Assembly (NCBI GenBank): GCA_015075325.1 | Contig: JABTUP010000014.1 | Location: 25,848 to 89,847 of the forward strand | DNA length: 64,000 nucleotides | From: Flavobacteriales bacterium | Lineage (GTDB): Bacteria > Bacteroidota > Bacteroidia > Flavobacteriales_E > Vicingaceae | Direction: 5' to 3' | Part shown: positions 9,572 through 18,155 of the stretch, piece after piece | Layout of the letters: each line of letters starts with the position of its first letter | Position numbering within the stretch: position 1 is the first letter of the stretch | Notes under the pieces: model-generated | What the model was told of the DNA's origin: nothing | Seen by the model: only the letters and a program-made list of their open reading frames with translations | Database searches by the model: none | Position numbers and translations under genes: made by a program

Positions 9572-10649
9572 TTATGAAAATCTTCAAAAATTAAATGCTC
9601 CCTTTTTTGAAGAATACACCAAAAAATTTGAAACTGTATTAAAATCAGGTTGGTACATTTTAGGTCAAAGTGTAAAAAGCTTTGAAGAAGAATTTGCCGA
9701 ATATAATAATGCTAAACATTGTGTTGGATTAGCTTCTGGTTTAGATGCCATTACACTTTCGTTAGCTGCTTTTAATTTTGAAAAAAATAGTGAAGTTATA
9801 GTGCCTTCAAACACTTACATTGCTACTATTTTAAGTGTGTTACAAAACAATTTGAAACCTGTTTTAGTTGAACCAAATATTTCTACTTACAATATCGATC
9901 CTTATAAAATTGAAGCCGCAATAACTCCTAAAACAAAAGCAATTGTTGTTGTACATTTATACGGAAAATCGTGCGATATGGATCCCATTCTCGCTCTTTG
10001 TAAAAAATACAACTTAAAGCTTATTGAAGATTGTGCTCAATCTCACGGAGCAACTTACAAAAGTATTAAAACAGGAACTTTTGGCGAATTCGGGGCATTT
10101 AGTTTTTATCCAACTAAAAATCTTGGAGCTTTAGGAGATGCAGGAGCTATTTTGTGTAACGACAATGATTTAGAAAAGAAAATTCGTCGGTTACGAAACT
10201 ATGGTTCTGATGTAAAATATTATAATGAAGTAGTTGGTTACAACTCTAGATTGGATGAACTACAAGCAGCTTTTTTATCAATAAAACTAAAAAAGTTAGA
10301 TGAGATAAATACACACAAAAGAAATTTAGCAAGCATCTATTTAAATGAACTAAAATCTGACTTCATAAAACCTGTTGTACATACTGATTACGTTGATGTT
10401 TACCATATTTTTAATATCCGCCATCAAAAGCGTGATGAATTGAAAGAATATTTACTGAAAAACGATATCAAAACAGAAGTTCATTACCCAGTATCGCCAA
10501 GTAAACAAAAGGCTTTACAAGGTTTATTAGACCAATATGAATTTCCAATAAGTGAAGAAGTTCATCGAACAACGCTAAGTTTACCTATCTCCTACTTCCA
10601 TACCGAAGAAAACGTAAACCGAGTTGTTGAAGTAATGAATAAATTTTAA
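9552..10649 (+). CDS. fdtB: Sugar aminotransferase, DegT/DnrJ/EryC1 (FdtB-like)
   Basis: A 365-residue PLP-dependent aminotransferase. I place the start at ATG 9552; an upstream TTG at 9516 would extend it but lies well inside fdtA. Motifs: [15 protein letters not shown] (cofactor phosphate binding), [11 protein letters not shown] with the PLP-pyridine Asp, and [17 protein letters not shown] with the Schiff-base lysine at K189. After FdtA, such an enzyme aminates the 3-keto group to give a dTDP-3-amino-3,6-dideoxyhexose. The usual N-acyltransferase (FdtC/QdtC) is not adjacent, so acylation would need a gene elsewhere. Confidence 0.85.
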   Translation: MKNTTIDYENLQKLNAPFFEEYTKKFETVLKSGWYILGQSVKSFEEEFAEYNNAKHCVGLASGLDAITLSLAAFNFEKNSEVIVPSNTYIATILSVLQNNLKPVLVEPNISTYNIDPYKIEAAITPKTKAIVVVHLYGKSCDMDPILALCKKYNLKLIEDCAQSHGATYKSIKTGTFGEFGAFSFYPTKNLGALGDAGAILCNDNDLEKKIRRLRNYGSDVKYYNEVVGYNSRLDELQAAFLSIKLKKLDEINTHKRNLASIYLNELKSDFIKPVVHTDYVDVYHIFNIRHQKRDELKEYLLKNDIKTEVHYPVSPSKQKALQGLLDQYEFPISEEVHRTTLSLPISYFHTEENVNRVVEVMNKF

Positions 10650-10654
10650 ACCGC

Positions 10655-11647
10655 ATGTATAATTTTTGTACCCTTTTCGATTCGTTTTATTTAACTCGCG
10701 GTATTACCATGTACCAATCGTTAGAAAAAACTGGTATTAATTTCCATTTATACATTTTTGCTTTCGACGATGCTAGCTTTAAAATATTGAAACAGCTAAA
10801 TTTTAAGCACGCCACCATTGTTTCATTAAAAGAGTTTGAGAACGACAAATTGTTGGCGGTAAAACCTACAAGAAGTAAAGCAGAATATTGCTGGACTTGC
10901 ACCTCTTCAACTATTTTGCATGTGTTAACCCATTTTAATGTTGATAATTGCACCTACGTTGATGCTGATTTATTTTTTTATAGTTCGCCAGCAGTTTTAA
11001 TAACCGAAATGGGCGAAAAGTCGGTATTAATTACTGAGCACCGATATACTCCAAAATACGATCGTTCGGCTATTGCTGGAACTTATTGTGTTCAGTTTAT
11101 CACCTTTAAAAAAAATAAAGAAGGATTAACTGCACTCAATTGGTGGGTAAATTCTTGTTTAGAATGGTGTTTCGATAGATACGAAGACGGAAAGTTTGGC
11201 GACCAAAAATATTTAGATGATTGGACTACTCGATTTAGAGGTGTTCATGTATTACAACATTTAGGTGGGGGATTGGCTCCATGGAACATTCAGCAATACA
11301 AGATATTAAAGAATAAGGATTCTCAAATAGAGCTGATTGAAAATAGCACTAATAAAAAATTTAATGCTGTGTTTTATCATTATCATTATGTTCGTTTTTA
11401 TAGTAACCAATTGGTAGATTTAGGATGGTTTAAGCTACAAAGAAATGTAGTAAAAACCTTTTATGCAAATTACATTAAAGAACTGAATAATGCGTTAGTT
11501 TTAGTTCAAAGTATTGAATCTAGTTTTAAAGAAGGGTTACGACCTTTTTCTCTTAAAAATGCAGGCACGATAAAAGATAAATTGAAAATCGTTTTTAAAA
11601 TGGTAACCAAATACAATTTGTATAGTTTATCTAGATTCCTGAAATAA
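10655..11647 (+). CDS. GT-A type glycosyltransferase, GT8-like
   Basis: A 330-residue protein with a GT-A nucleotide-sugar transferase layout. It begins FCTLFDSFYLTRGITMYQSL, typical of GT8-like proteins that start from a donor-binding Rossmann-like fold, and carries a DxD-type metal site in CTYVDADLFFYSSP. Farther on are GTYCVQFITFKKNKEG, a DQKYLDDW motif and LGGGLAPWNIQQY, which resemble conserved motifs of the family. It would transfer a hexose-type residue to the repeat unit in the cytoplasm. The C-terminus is basic and may contact the membrane. Donor unknown. Confidence 0.75.
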   Translation: MYNFCTLFDSFYLTRGITMYQSLEKTGINFHLYIFAFDDASFKILKQLNFKHATIVSLKEFENDKLLAVKPTRSKAEYCWTCTSSTILHVLTHFNVDNCTYVDADLFFYSSPAVLITEMGEKSVLITEHRYTPKYDRSAIAGTYCVQFITFKKNKEGLTALNWWVNSCLEWCFDRYEDGKFGDQKYLDDWTTRFRGVHVLQHLGGGLAPWNIQQYKILKNKDSQIELIENSTNKKFNAVFYHYHYVRFYSNQLVDLGWFKLQRNVVKTFYANYIKELNNALVLVQSIESSFKEGLRPFSLKNAGTIKDKLKIVFKMVTKYNLYSLSRFLK

Positions 11648-11681
11648 GGAATTTATAACCAAATTTTTCTTTTTATAAAAA

Positions 11682-12254
11682 ATGCAAAACTTAAAAAAAT
11701 ACAAAACCCTACTTTTAGTTTTAGGGGCTGTTATTGCTTTATTTTTAGGAGGAAAAGATGTAAATTATTGGGGTTTAAAAGACCCAACAGGTGAACAAAT
11801 TTTAAAAAAGGTTGAAGCAAGAAAAATTGACCCCGAAAAAATCATACTCACACCAAAACAAGAAAATGAAATAAAAGAACTCATCAATAAGAAACCAACA
11901 GAATATAGTGATTTACAACAATCGTTAATCTCAACAAAAACTGGTAAAGAAATTTTAGATGAAATAGAAACCAAAAGTTTAGACCCCAGAACTGTTTTAC
12001 TAAATGCCCAACAATTAAAAGAAATTATAGCACTAATAAATGTAAATCCAACTATCTATTCAGAAAAACAACATTATTTGGTTAGAGAAAAAACTGCTAA
12101 AGAGATTTTAGATTTAGTTGGTTTAGGTTTTAAATCACCAAACTTAATCACATTAACACCAAAACAACATCAAGATATAAAGGTTTTAATACAGGCAAAT
12201 CCAACGCAATACAATACAAGTCAAAAAGCTTTAATTCCCGAATTAAACAAGTAA
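11682..12254 (+). CDS. Unrecognised membrane-anchored protein with three 51-residue repeats
   Basis: A 190-residue protein I cannot place in a family. An N-terminal hydrophobic segment (residues 9-23, TLLLVLGAVIALFLG) is a membrane anchor or uncleaved signal. The rest is three tandem repeats with an exact 51-residue step, starting at T36, T87 and T138. Each has the pattern T-(G/A)-(K/E)-(E/Q)-I-L, then L/I-T-P-K-Q or N-A-Q-Q, then a helix ending LIN/LIQ, then (N/K)-P-T-x-Y. The predicted structure is alpha-helical and periplasmic. It sits inside the polysaccharide locus between two glycosyltransferase genes, so a role in chain length, export or a scaffold is possible, but this is position-based only. 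Confidence 0.75.
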   Translation: MQNLKKYKTLLLVLGAVIALFLGGKDVNYWGLKDPTGEQILKKVEARKIDPEKIILTPKQENEIKELINKKPTEYSDLQQSLISTKTGKEILDEIETKSLDPRTVLLNAQQLKEIIALINVNPTIYSEKQHYLVREKTAKEILDLVGLGFKSPNLITLTPKQHQDIKVLIQANPTQYNTSQKALIPELNK

Positions 12255-12283
12255 ATTAGCATTTAACAAAAACACTTATAACA

Positions 12284-13030
12284 TTGAAAATTAGCATTAT
12301 AACCGTTTGTTACAACAGCGAAAAGCACATTAAAACTGCCATTGAATCAGTAATTAACCAAACTTATAAAAACATTGAATACATCGTTATTGATGGAGCT
12401 TCAAAAGACAACACTGTAAGTATTGTGAAATCTTATGGTGATAAGATTACAAAATTTATAAGTGAACCCGATAAAGGTATTTATGATGCCATGAACAAAG
12501 GTTTTAAATTAGCTACAGGTGATTATTTAGCCGTTATCAATTCGGATGATTTTTACATTTGTAACGATGCTATTGAATCTGTTGTAAATGAATTAAATAA
12601 AAAACAAACAGATAGTTTGTTTGCTGATTTAATTTATGTTGATGAAAACAATACCGACAAACAAGTAAGGTATTGGAAGTCTAATGAATTTATAAAGGGT
12701 TCATTTAAAAAAGGTTGGCATCCAGCCCACCCTACTTTTTTTGTAAAAAATGAAATTTATAAAAAATACGGTTATTTCGATTTATCGTTTAAACTTGCTG
12801 CCGATTTTGAATTAATGCTTAGATTTTTAGAGAAACATCAAATATCTTCGTGTTACTTACCAAAACCTATAATTAAAATGAGATTAGGTGGAGCAACAAA
12901 CAAAAACATTAAAAATATTTACAACCAGAATATTGAATGCTACAGAGCTTTTAAAGTAAACCACCTAAGTGTTTCCATTTTTTATCTTCTATATCGATTA
13001 CTTCCTAAACTAGTTCAATTTTTTAAATAA
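12284..13030 (+). CDS. Glycosyltransferase family 2
   Basis: A 248-residue GT2-family transferase with the GT-A fold. It starts at TTG (12284) right before KISIITVCYNSEKHIKTAIE, the normal GT2 beginning; no ATG is nearby. Downstream are the donor-binding YIVIDGASKDNT and the metal-binding LAVINSDDF, and a catalytic-region segment WHPAHPTFFVKNEIYKKYG. It resembles WbbD/WcaA-like enzymes of O-antigen loci. It probably adds one sugar at the cytoplasmic face of the inner membrane. Confidence 0.85.
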   Translation: MKISIITVCYNSEKHIKTAIESVINQTYKNIEYIVIDGASKDNTVSIVKSYGDKITKFISEPDKGIYDAMNKGFKLATGDYLAVINSDDFYICNDAIESVVNELNKKQTDSLFADLIYVDENNTDKQVRYWKSNEFIKGSFKKGWHPAHPTFFVKNEIYKKYGYFDLSFKLAADFELMLRFLEKHQISSCYLPKPIIKMRLGGATNKNIKNIYNQNIECYRAFKVNHLSVSIFYLLYRLLPKLVQFFK

Positions 13031-13034
13031 TAAA

Positions 13035-13943
13035 ATGTTAGACAAACAACATGTTTTAATTATTGGTGGTAGTAGTTTTGTGGCTCGAAATTTTATTCGA
13101 ATTCACCACAACAACTATTCAATTAAAACAATAAATAGAACAAGCATTGGTTTTGATAACGAATTAATTACACCCGATTTCAGTACTCTTTCAAGTGATG
13201 TATTTAAAAACATTGATATAGTAATTAATTGTACCGCCATTGTTCATCAGCAGAAAAAAATTGATGACAACATTTATTTCAACATAAACCATAAACTTGC
13301 TGTTGAATTAGCAAAAAAAGCTAAACTCGCTGGTGTTAAAAGTTTTATTCAACTAAGTACAATTGCTGTTTATGGAAAAACAACACATGTATCTAATAGT
13401 AGTATTGAAAACCCAGTAAATCCGTATGGAAAATCAAAATTATTAGCTGATAATTCATTAAAAGAATTGTGTGATTCTAATTTTAATGTAATTATTTTTA
13501 GACCACCCATGATATATGGTAGCTCTGATGCTCCTGGCAACATGATGAGACTTATTAAGCTAATTTCCAAAGGATTACCTTTACCTTTTAAAGGATTACA
13601 AAACAAACGAGATTTTATTCATATTGATAATTTAATTGGTTTTATTGATGCATCCATCAAAAAAAATAGTTCAGGAATATATCTTGTTAGCGACAACTCA
13701 CCAGTGCTTATTTCTGAATTGTACTCCATAATTATAAATTGTTTGAATAAACAAAACAAAGCTTTTCAACTGCCTGTTTTCTGTTTTAGTTTGATTAAAA
13801 AAATTATACCTGAGATTTATGATAAACTCTTTGGTAATTTAACTATTGATATTTCAAATACACTATCAGTTTTAGAATATAAACCTGTAAATTTACTTCA
13901 ACAAGGAATAATAGAAATGGTCGATAATGTTAAAACGAAATAA
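13035..13943 (+). CDS. NAD-dependent sugar epimerase/reductase, WbpV-like
   Basis: A 302-residue short-chain dehydrogenase/reductase of the extended type. The nucleotide-binding motif is IIGGSSFVARNF near residue 9 (a variant of GxxGxxG), the active-site Ser/Thr lies in FIQLSTIAVYG and the Tyr-Lys pair in NPYGKSKLLAD. It is followed at once by a WbpL-like transferase and then, two genes on, by a WbpM-like dehydratase. In Pseudomonas this trio makes UDP-QuiNAc or UDP-FucNAc and links it to undecaprenyl phosphate. I infer that this protein reduces the 4-keto sugar made by the dehydratase at 16195-18075. Confidence 0.8.
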   Translation: MLDKQHVLIIGGSSFVARNFIRIHHNNYSIKTINRTSIGFDNELITPDFSTLSSDVFKNIDIVINCTAIVHQQKKIDDNIYFNINHKLAVELAKKAKLAGVKSFIQLSTIAVYGKTTHVSNSSIENPVNPYGKSKLLADNSLKELCDSNFNVIIFRPPMIYGSSDAPGNMMRLIKLISKGLPLPFKGLQNKRDFIHIDNLIGFIDASIKKNSSGIYLVSDNSPVLISELYSIIINCLNKQNKAFQLPVFCFSLIKKIIPEIYDKLFGNLTIDISNTLSVLEYKPVNLLQQGIIEMVDNVKTK

Positions 13944-13952
13944 GCAGAAATT

Positions 13953-14933
13953 ATGATATTATTTTTAATCATATTAACAGCTTCATTTTCTTTAACTTTT
14001 TTAGTTAAAGTTATTACAAAAAAAAAATTACTAGATATACCAAACGAACGAAGCTCTCATGTTACACCAACACCTAGAGGCGGTGGATTAGCTATTGCTA
14101 TTACATGGTTTGCTGGGATCATCTACTTAAAAATTACTGGAAATATTGATGAGAATCTCTTCTACGCCCTGCTTTCAGGCGTATTAATTTCAAGTATTAG
14201 TTTTTTAGACGATATTTATACATTAAAATCGTTACCAAGAATAATAATTCATGTTATTTCAACCATTATTGCTTTGTATTTTATTGGTGGATTAAATAAA
14301 ATCGATTTAGGGTTCTTTTCTATTGAGAACAAAATTATACTGAATATACTAGCCTTTGTTGGTATCATTTGGTTTATCAACCTTTTCAATTTTATCGACG
14401 GCATTGATGGTCATTCCAGTAGCGGAGCTCTGTTTATTTCTTTAGCACTTTTTTTCTTTGTTAAAGATACCGTGTTACTTACATTAGCGGCATCTGTGCT
14501 TGGTTTTTTACCATGGAATTGGCAAAAAGCTAAAATTTTTATGGGCGATATCGGAAGTACTTTACTTGGTTTTACTATTGCAGTACTTCTCATATACTAC
14601 AATAATAATGAGCAATTCTCAATTGTTAACGGTTTAATAATTACAGCAGTATTTTGGTTTGATGCAACTTTTACTTTAATTAGGCGTTTTTTAAACAAAG
14701 AAAACATCGGTCAAGCACATAGAAAACATGCGTACCAACGTATTGTTCAATATGGTTTTAGTCATCAAAAAACAGTATTACTAGTAGCTTTTATTAATTT
14801 ATTACTATTTTCTTTAGTTTATTTTTCCATTTATGTGGAAATCAATAACATAGCTTTATTAACAATGACAATTCTTCTTTTATTCTCTATTTATAAATTA
14901 GTTGATAACAAAACTCCGTTTAAAGTTGACTAG
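13953..14933 (+). CDS. Undecaprenyl-phosphate sugar-1-phosphate transferase (WbpL/WecA family)
   Basis: A 326-residue polytopic membrane enzyme (about 10-11 helices) of the polyprenyl-phosphate N-acetylhexosamine-1-phosphate transferase family. Motifs: the N-terminal IPNERSSHVTPTPRGGGLAI, SFLDDIYTLKSLPR with the Asp pair, NLFNFIDGIDG, and MGDIGSTLLGF. These carry the Mg-binding and catalytic residues. It would start each repeat unit by moving a HexNAc-1-phosphate from its UDP form to undecaprenyl phosphate. By gene context the sugar is likely QuiNAc or FucNAc. Its end overlaps the start of the next gene. Confidence 0.88.
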   Translation: MILFLIILTASFSLTFLVKVITKKKLLDIPNERSSHVTPTPRGGGLAIAITWFAGIIYLKITGNIDENLFYALLSGVLISSISFLDDIYTLKSLPRIIIHVISTIIALYFIGGLNKIDLGFFSIENKIILNILAFVGIIWFINLFNFIDGIDGHSSSGALFISLALFFFVKDTVLLTLAASVLGFLPWNWQKAKIFMGDIGSTLLGFTIAVLLIYYNNNEQFSIVNGLIITAVFWFDATFTLIRRFLNKENIGQAHRKHAYQRIVQYGFSHQKTVLLVAFINLLLFSLVYFSIYVEINNIALLTMTILLLFSIYKLVDNKTPFKVD

Positions 14934-16140
14934 AATCGCATTTCATAAAAAAGCTCACTATTTTATAGCTATACTCATTGCTTTTACTCTACCTTTTGGA
15001 AAGCTTACTCCTCTATTTATTGGGTTATTGTTAATTAATTGGTTGGTTGAAGGAAATTTAATATCAAAACTTAAATCATTAGTAAATAACAAATTAGCAA
15101 TTCTGTTTACTTTACTCTACCTTGTTCATTTGATTGGTTTATTTTATACCAACAATATGGAATCAGGACTTTTTGATATTCAGGTTAAACTTTCTTTATT
15201 AATATTTCCTTTAATTTTTGTTAGCAATCCACTATCTAAAAGCGAGTTATCAACGGTTTTTTTTGCATTTACAATTGGATTATTATACGCTTCAATTTAT
15301 TTGATTACAAGAGCTGTTTCTTTATACTTTATTGAAAATGAAATGGCCTTTTTCTATCAAGAATTTTCAGCATTACTTCATACAAGCTACATGTCGATGT
15401 ACTTAAATTTTGCAATTGTTTGGTTAATTATAAACATGTTTAATACTGTTGAAAATTTTCCATTTTCAAAAATTTCATCTTCACTATTAATCGTATTATT
15501 CTCTTTAATTATCATATTACTTGCCTCAAAAAGTGGTATTTTAACCCTTTTGCTAATTTATATTGTGGCATTATTCTATTTAATTATAGTTCAAAAAAAA
15601 GTTATTATTGGAACCGTTTCTGTAATACTAATTGTTCTAGGCTTATTTTTTACACAACGCTATGCTCCAACTGTTACAAGTAGATTAGATAATTTTATAG
15701 AAGCAATTTACTCTGAAAGTAGCACTGAAACTACAGAAAGTACTTCTGTAAGAATGTTAATTTGGAAATCTTCAAATAATATAATTAAAGAAAATTTTTT
15801 ATTAGGTGTTGGCACTGGCGATGCTAAAGATGCTTTAAATGTTGAGTATAGTAAAAACAATATTACTAATGCACTAAAAAACAATTTAAACGCACACAAC
15901 GAATTTTATCAAATATTTATATGTCTCGGATTTTTTGGTTTTGTGATTCTGATGCTAAATATATTTTATCCAATAATTTTTTATAGAGAAAAAAACAATT
16001 TATTGTATACTTATTTCTTGATTATTATAGCGTTTAATTTTCTATCAGAATCAATGTTAGAAACTCAAGCTGGCGTATTATTTTATGCTTTTTTTAATTC
16101 TATTATGGGATTAAAAACCAATGAAAAAAGCGAGTATTAA
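14902..16140 (+). CDS. O-antigen ligase-family membrane protein
   Basis: A 412-residue protein of the O-antigen ligase/polymerase fold with about 11 helices. It carries LASKSGILTLLLIYIVALFY (place of the SRG motif), the conserved LLGVGTGDAKDALN, and NAHNEFYQIFICLGFFGFVI after the large periplasmic loop. I list the TTG at 14902; TTG at 14926, which overlaps the previous gene by only 8 bases, is also likely. Since another such protein (2798-4057) is next to the flippase, this one may be the ligase or a second polymerase. The gene lies between the WbpL-like and WbpM-like genes. Confidence 0.78.
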   Translation: MITKLRLKLTRIAFHKKAHYFIAILIAFTLPFGKLTPLFIGLLLINWLVEGNLISKLKSLVNNKLAILFTLLYLVHLIGLFYTNNMESGLFDIQVKLSLLIFPLIFVSNPLSKSELSTVFFAFTIGLLYASIYLITRAVSLYFIENEMAFFYQEFSALLHTSYMSMYLNFAIVWLIINMFNTVENFPFSKISSSLLIVLFSLIIILLASKSGILTLLLIYIVALFYLIIVQKKVIIGTVSVILIVLGLFFTQRYAPTVTSRLDNFIEAIYSESSTETTESTSVRMLIWKSSNNIIKENFLLGVGTGDAKDALNVEYSKNNITNALKNNLNAHNEFYQIFICLGFFGFVILMLNIFYPIIFYREKNNLLYTYFLIIIAFNFLSESMLETQAGVLFYAFFNSIMGLKTNEKSEY

Positions 16141-16194
16141 AAAATATAATAATAATAGTACCTTTACAATAATTTAAAAAAAACATCATTAGAA

Positions 16195-18075
16195 GTGAAA
16201 CTTATTCAACTACTATTTCAAACCAACATCCCACGTTGGATTATTTTTTTCATTGATTTAGTCATTTGTTTTTTTTCTATAGTTATTGCTTTTTTGGTAC
16301 GATTTAATTTTTCTGTTCCAAAAGAATTATCAACTGAGGCAATATATTTTGTTTTTTATACCATATTAGGAATTCGATTTATCAGTTTTTTAATTTCAGG
16401 CACATATAAAGGCATAATAAAACATACCAGTTCAAAAGATTCACAACGTATTTTTATTACCATCACCTCTGGAAGTTTACTTTTTGTTATCATCAATTTA
16501 ATTTTCTTTTATGGTATAAATGAAACTTTTCCACTGCCTTTTTCCATTATTATTATCGACTACATGTCGACTTTATTTTTAATGATAACACTACGGCTAT
16601 TATTTAAAGCCCTCTATTCTGAAATTATTAATCCGTACAGAGAAAAAAGAAGTGTAATAATTTTTGGTGCAGGAGAATCGGGTATTATAACAAAACGTAC
16701 TTTAGATAGAGATGCTGGTCTTAAATACAAAGTATTAGCCTTTATTGATGATGACCAAAAAAAAGAAGGAAAAATATTAGAAGGCATACATATCTTTGGT
16801 TTTGATAAATTAGATGAACTACTCAGTAAAAATGATGTTGCACAACTAATTATATCTGTACAAAACCTAACACCCGAACGCAAGAAAAAATTAGTCGACA
16901 GTTGTTTAAACTACGATACCAAAGTTTTAAATGTACCTCCTGTATCTGATTGGATTAATGGTGAGTTAAGTTTTAAACAAATTAAAAAAATTCAAATTGA
17001 AGAATTGTTGGAACGTGATCCAATTTCATTAAATATTGAAAAAATTAAATCACAATTAACCAACAAAACCATTTTAATTACTGGAGCTGCTGGAAGCATA
17101 GGAAGTGAAATTGTTCGTCAAGTAATCCAATTTCACCCAAAAAAAATCATATTACTCGATCAAGCAGAGTCGCCATTATACGATATGGAAATGGAATTAA
17201 AAGATGGTTTTGATAGTTTATCTTATGAAATTGTAATTGGTGATATTAGAAATATTGAAAGAATGGAGAATGTATTCAGAAGTTTTAAACCTGAATTAGT
17301 TTTTCACGCTGCTGCTTATAAACACGTTCCTATGATGGAAAACAACCCATCTGAATCAATTTTAACAAACGTGTTAGGCACAAAAAATTTAGCAGATTTA
17401 GCAGTTAAATATCAGGTAGAAAAATTTGTAATGATTTCGACCGATAAGGCTGTAAACCCAACTAACGTAATGGGTGCAAGCAAACGAATTGCTGAAATTT
17501 ACACTCAATCTCTTGGTAAAACTGTTTCAACTAAATTTATTACCACTCGTTTTGGAAATGTATTGGGTTCAAACGGTTCTGTTATTCCTCGTTTCCGACA
17601 ACAGATTGAAAACGGAGGACCTGTTACCATTACTCACCCAGAAATTACACGCTTTTTCATGACCATACCCGAGGCTTGTCAGTTAGTTTTAGAAGCAGGT
17701 ACATCTGGTAATGGTGGTGAAATATTTATTTTCGACATGGGAGAATCAGTTAAAATAGTTGATCTTGCAAAAAAGATGATAAAACTATCTGGTTTAACAC
17801 TCGATAAGGATATTAAAATAACTTTTACAGGACTTAGACCGGGAGAAAAATTGTATGAAGAACTTTTAGCCAACGAAGAAAACACTTTGCCAACACATCA
17901 TAAACAAATAATGGTTGCCAAGGTTAAGGAATATGATTTCGATTTTATCAACGCTCAAATTAAAACTTTAATAAACAGCTTCGATAAACAAGATAATAAA
18001 CTTATTGTAAAACAAATGAAGCAGTTGGTTCCTGAATTTAAAAGCAACAACTCTATTTACGAAGAGCTTGATTAG
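16195..18075 (+). CDS. UDP-GlcNAc C4/C6 dehydratase, WbpM/CapD family
   Basis: A 626-residue membrane-bound nucleotide-sugar 4,6-dehydratase, full length for the WbpM/PglF family. Order: four N-terminal helices (to about residue 135), a first Rossmann domain (SVIIFGAGESGIITKRTL), and the catalytic SDR domain starting ILITGAAGSIGSEIVRQ. The active site shows FVMISTDKAVNPTNVMGASK, with M426 in the place of the usual Tyr and K430, a hallmark of the family. The product is UDP-2-acetamido-2,6-dideoxy-4-hexulose. Start is GTG at 16195. It closes the polysaccharide locus before a strong terminator. Confidence 0.9.
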   Translation: MKLIQLLFQTNIPRWIIFFIDLVICFFSIVIAFLVRFNFSVPKELSTEAIYFVFYTILGIRFISFLISGTYKGIIKHTSSKDSQRIFITITSGSLLFVIINLIFFYGINETFPLPFSIIIIDYMSTLFLMITLRLLFKALYSEIINPYREKRSVIIFGAGESGIITKRTLDRDAGLKYKVLAFIDDDQKKEGKILEGIHIFGFDKLDELLSKNDVAQLIISVQNLTPERKKKLVDSCLNYDTKVLNVPPVSDWINGELSFKQIKKIQIEELLERDPISLNIEKIKSQLTNKTILITGAAGSIGSEIVRQVIQFHPKKIILLDQAESPLYDMEMELKDGFDSLSYEIVIGDIRNIERMENVFRSFKPELVFHAAAYKHVPMMENNPSESILTNVLGTKNLADLAVKYQVEKFVMISTDKAVNPTNVMGASKRIAEIYTQSLGKTVSTKFITTRFGNVLGSNGSVIPRFRQQIENGGPVTITHPEITRFFMTIPEACQLVLEAGTSGNGGEIFIFDMGESVKIVDLAKKMIKLSGLTLDKDIKITFTGLRPGEKLYEELLANEENTLPTHHKQIMVAKVKEYDFDFINAQIKTLINSFDKQDNKLIVKQMKQLVPEFKSNNSIYEELD

Positions 18076-18100
18076 ATTATAATCTGAAATGATATGAATA

Positions 18101-18139
18101 GCAATAAAAAACCCTCCTTAAAGGAGGGTTTTTTATTGC
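18101..18139. terminator. Bidirectional rho-independent terminator
   Basis: Perfect inverted repeat with two 19-base arms around one central A. The core is AACCCTCCTT / AAGGAGGGTT, flanked by A and T runs on both sides, so it can stop transcription both from the polysaccharide locus (+) and from nhaD (-), which converge here. Confidence 0.9.
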
Positions 18140-18155
18140 TATTCTATTTGGTATA

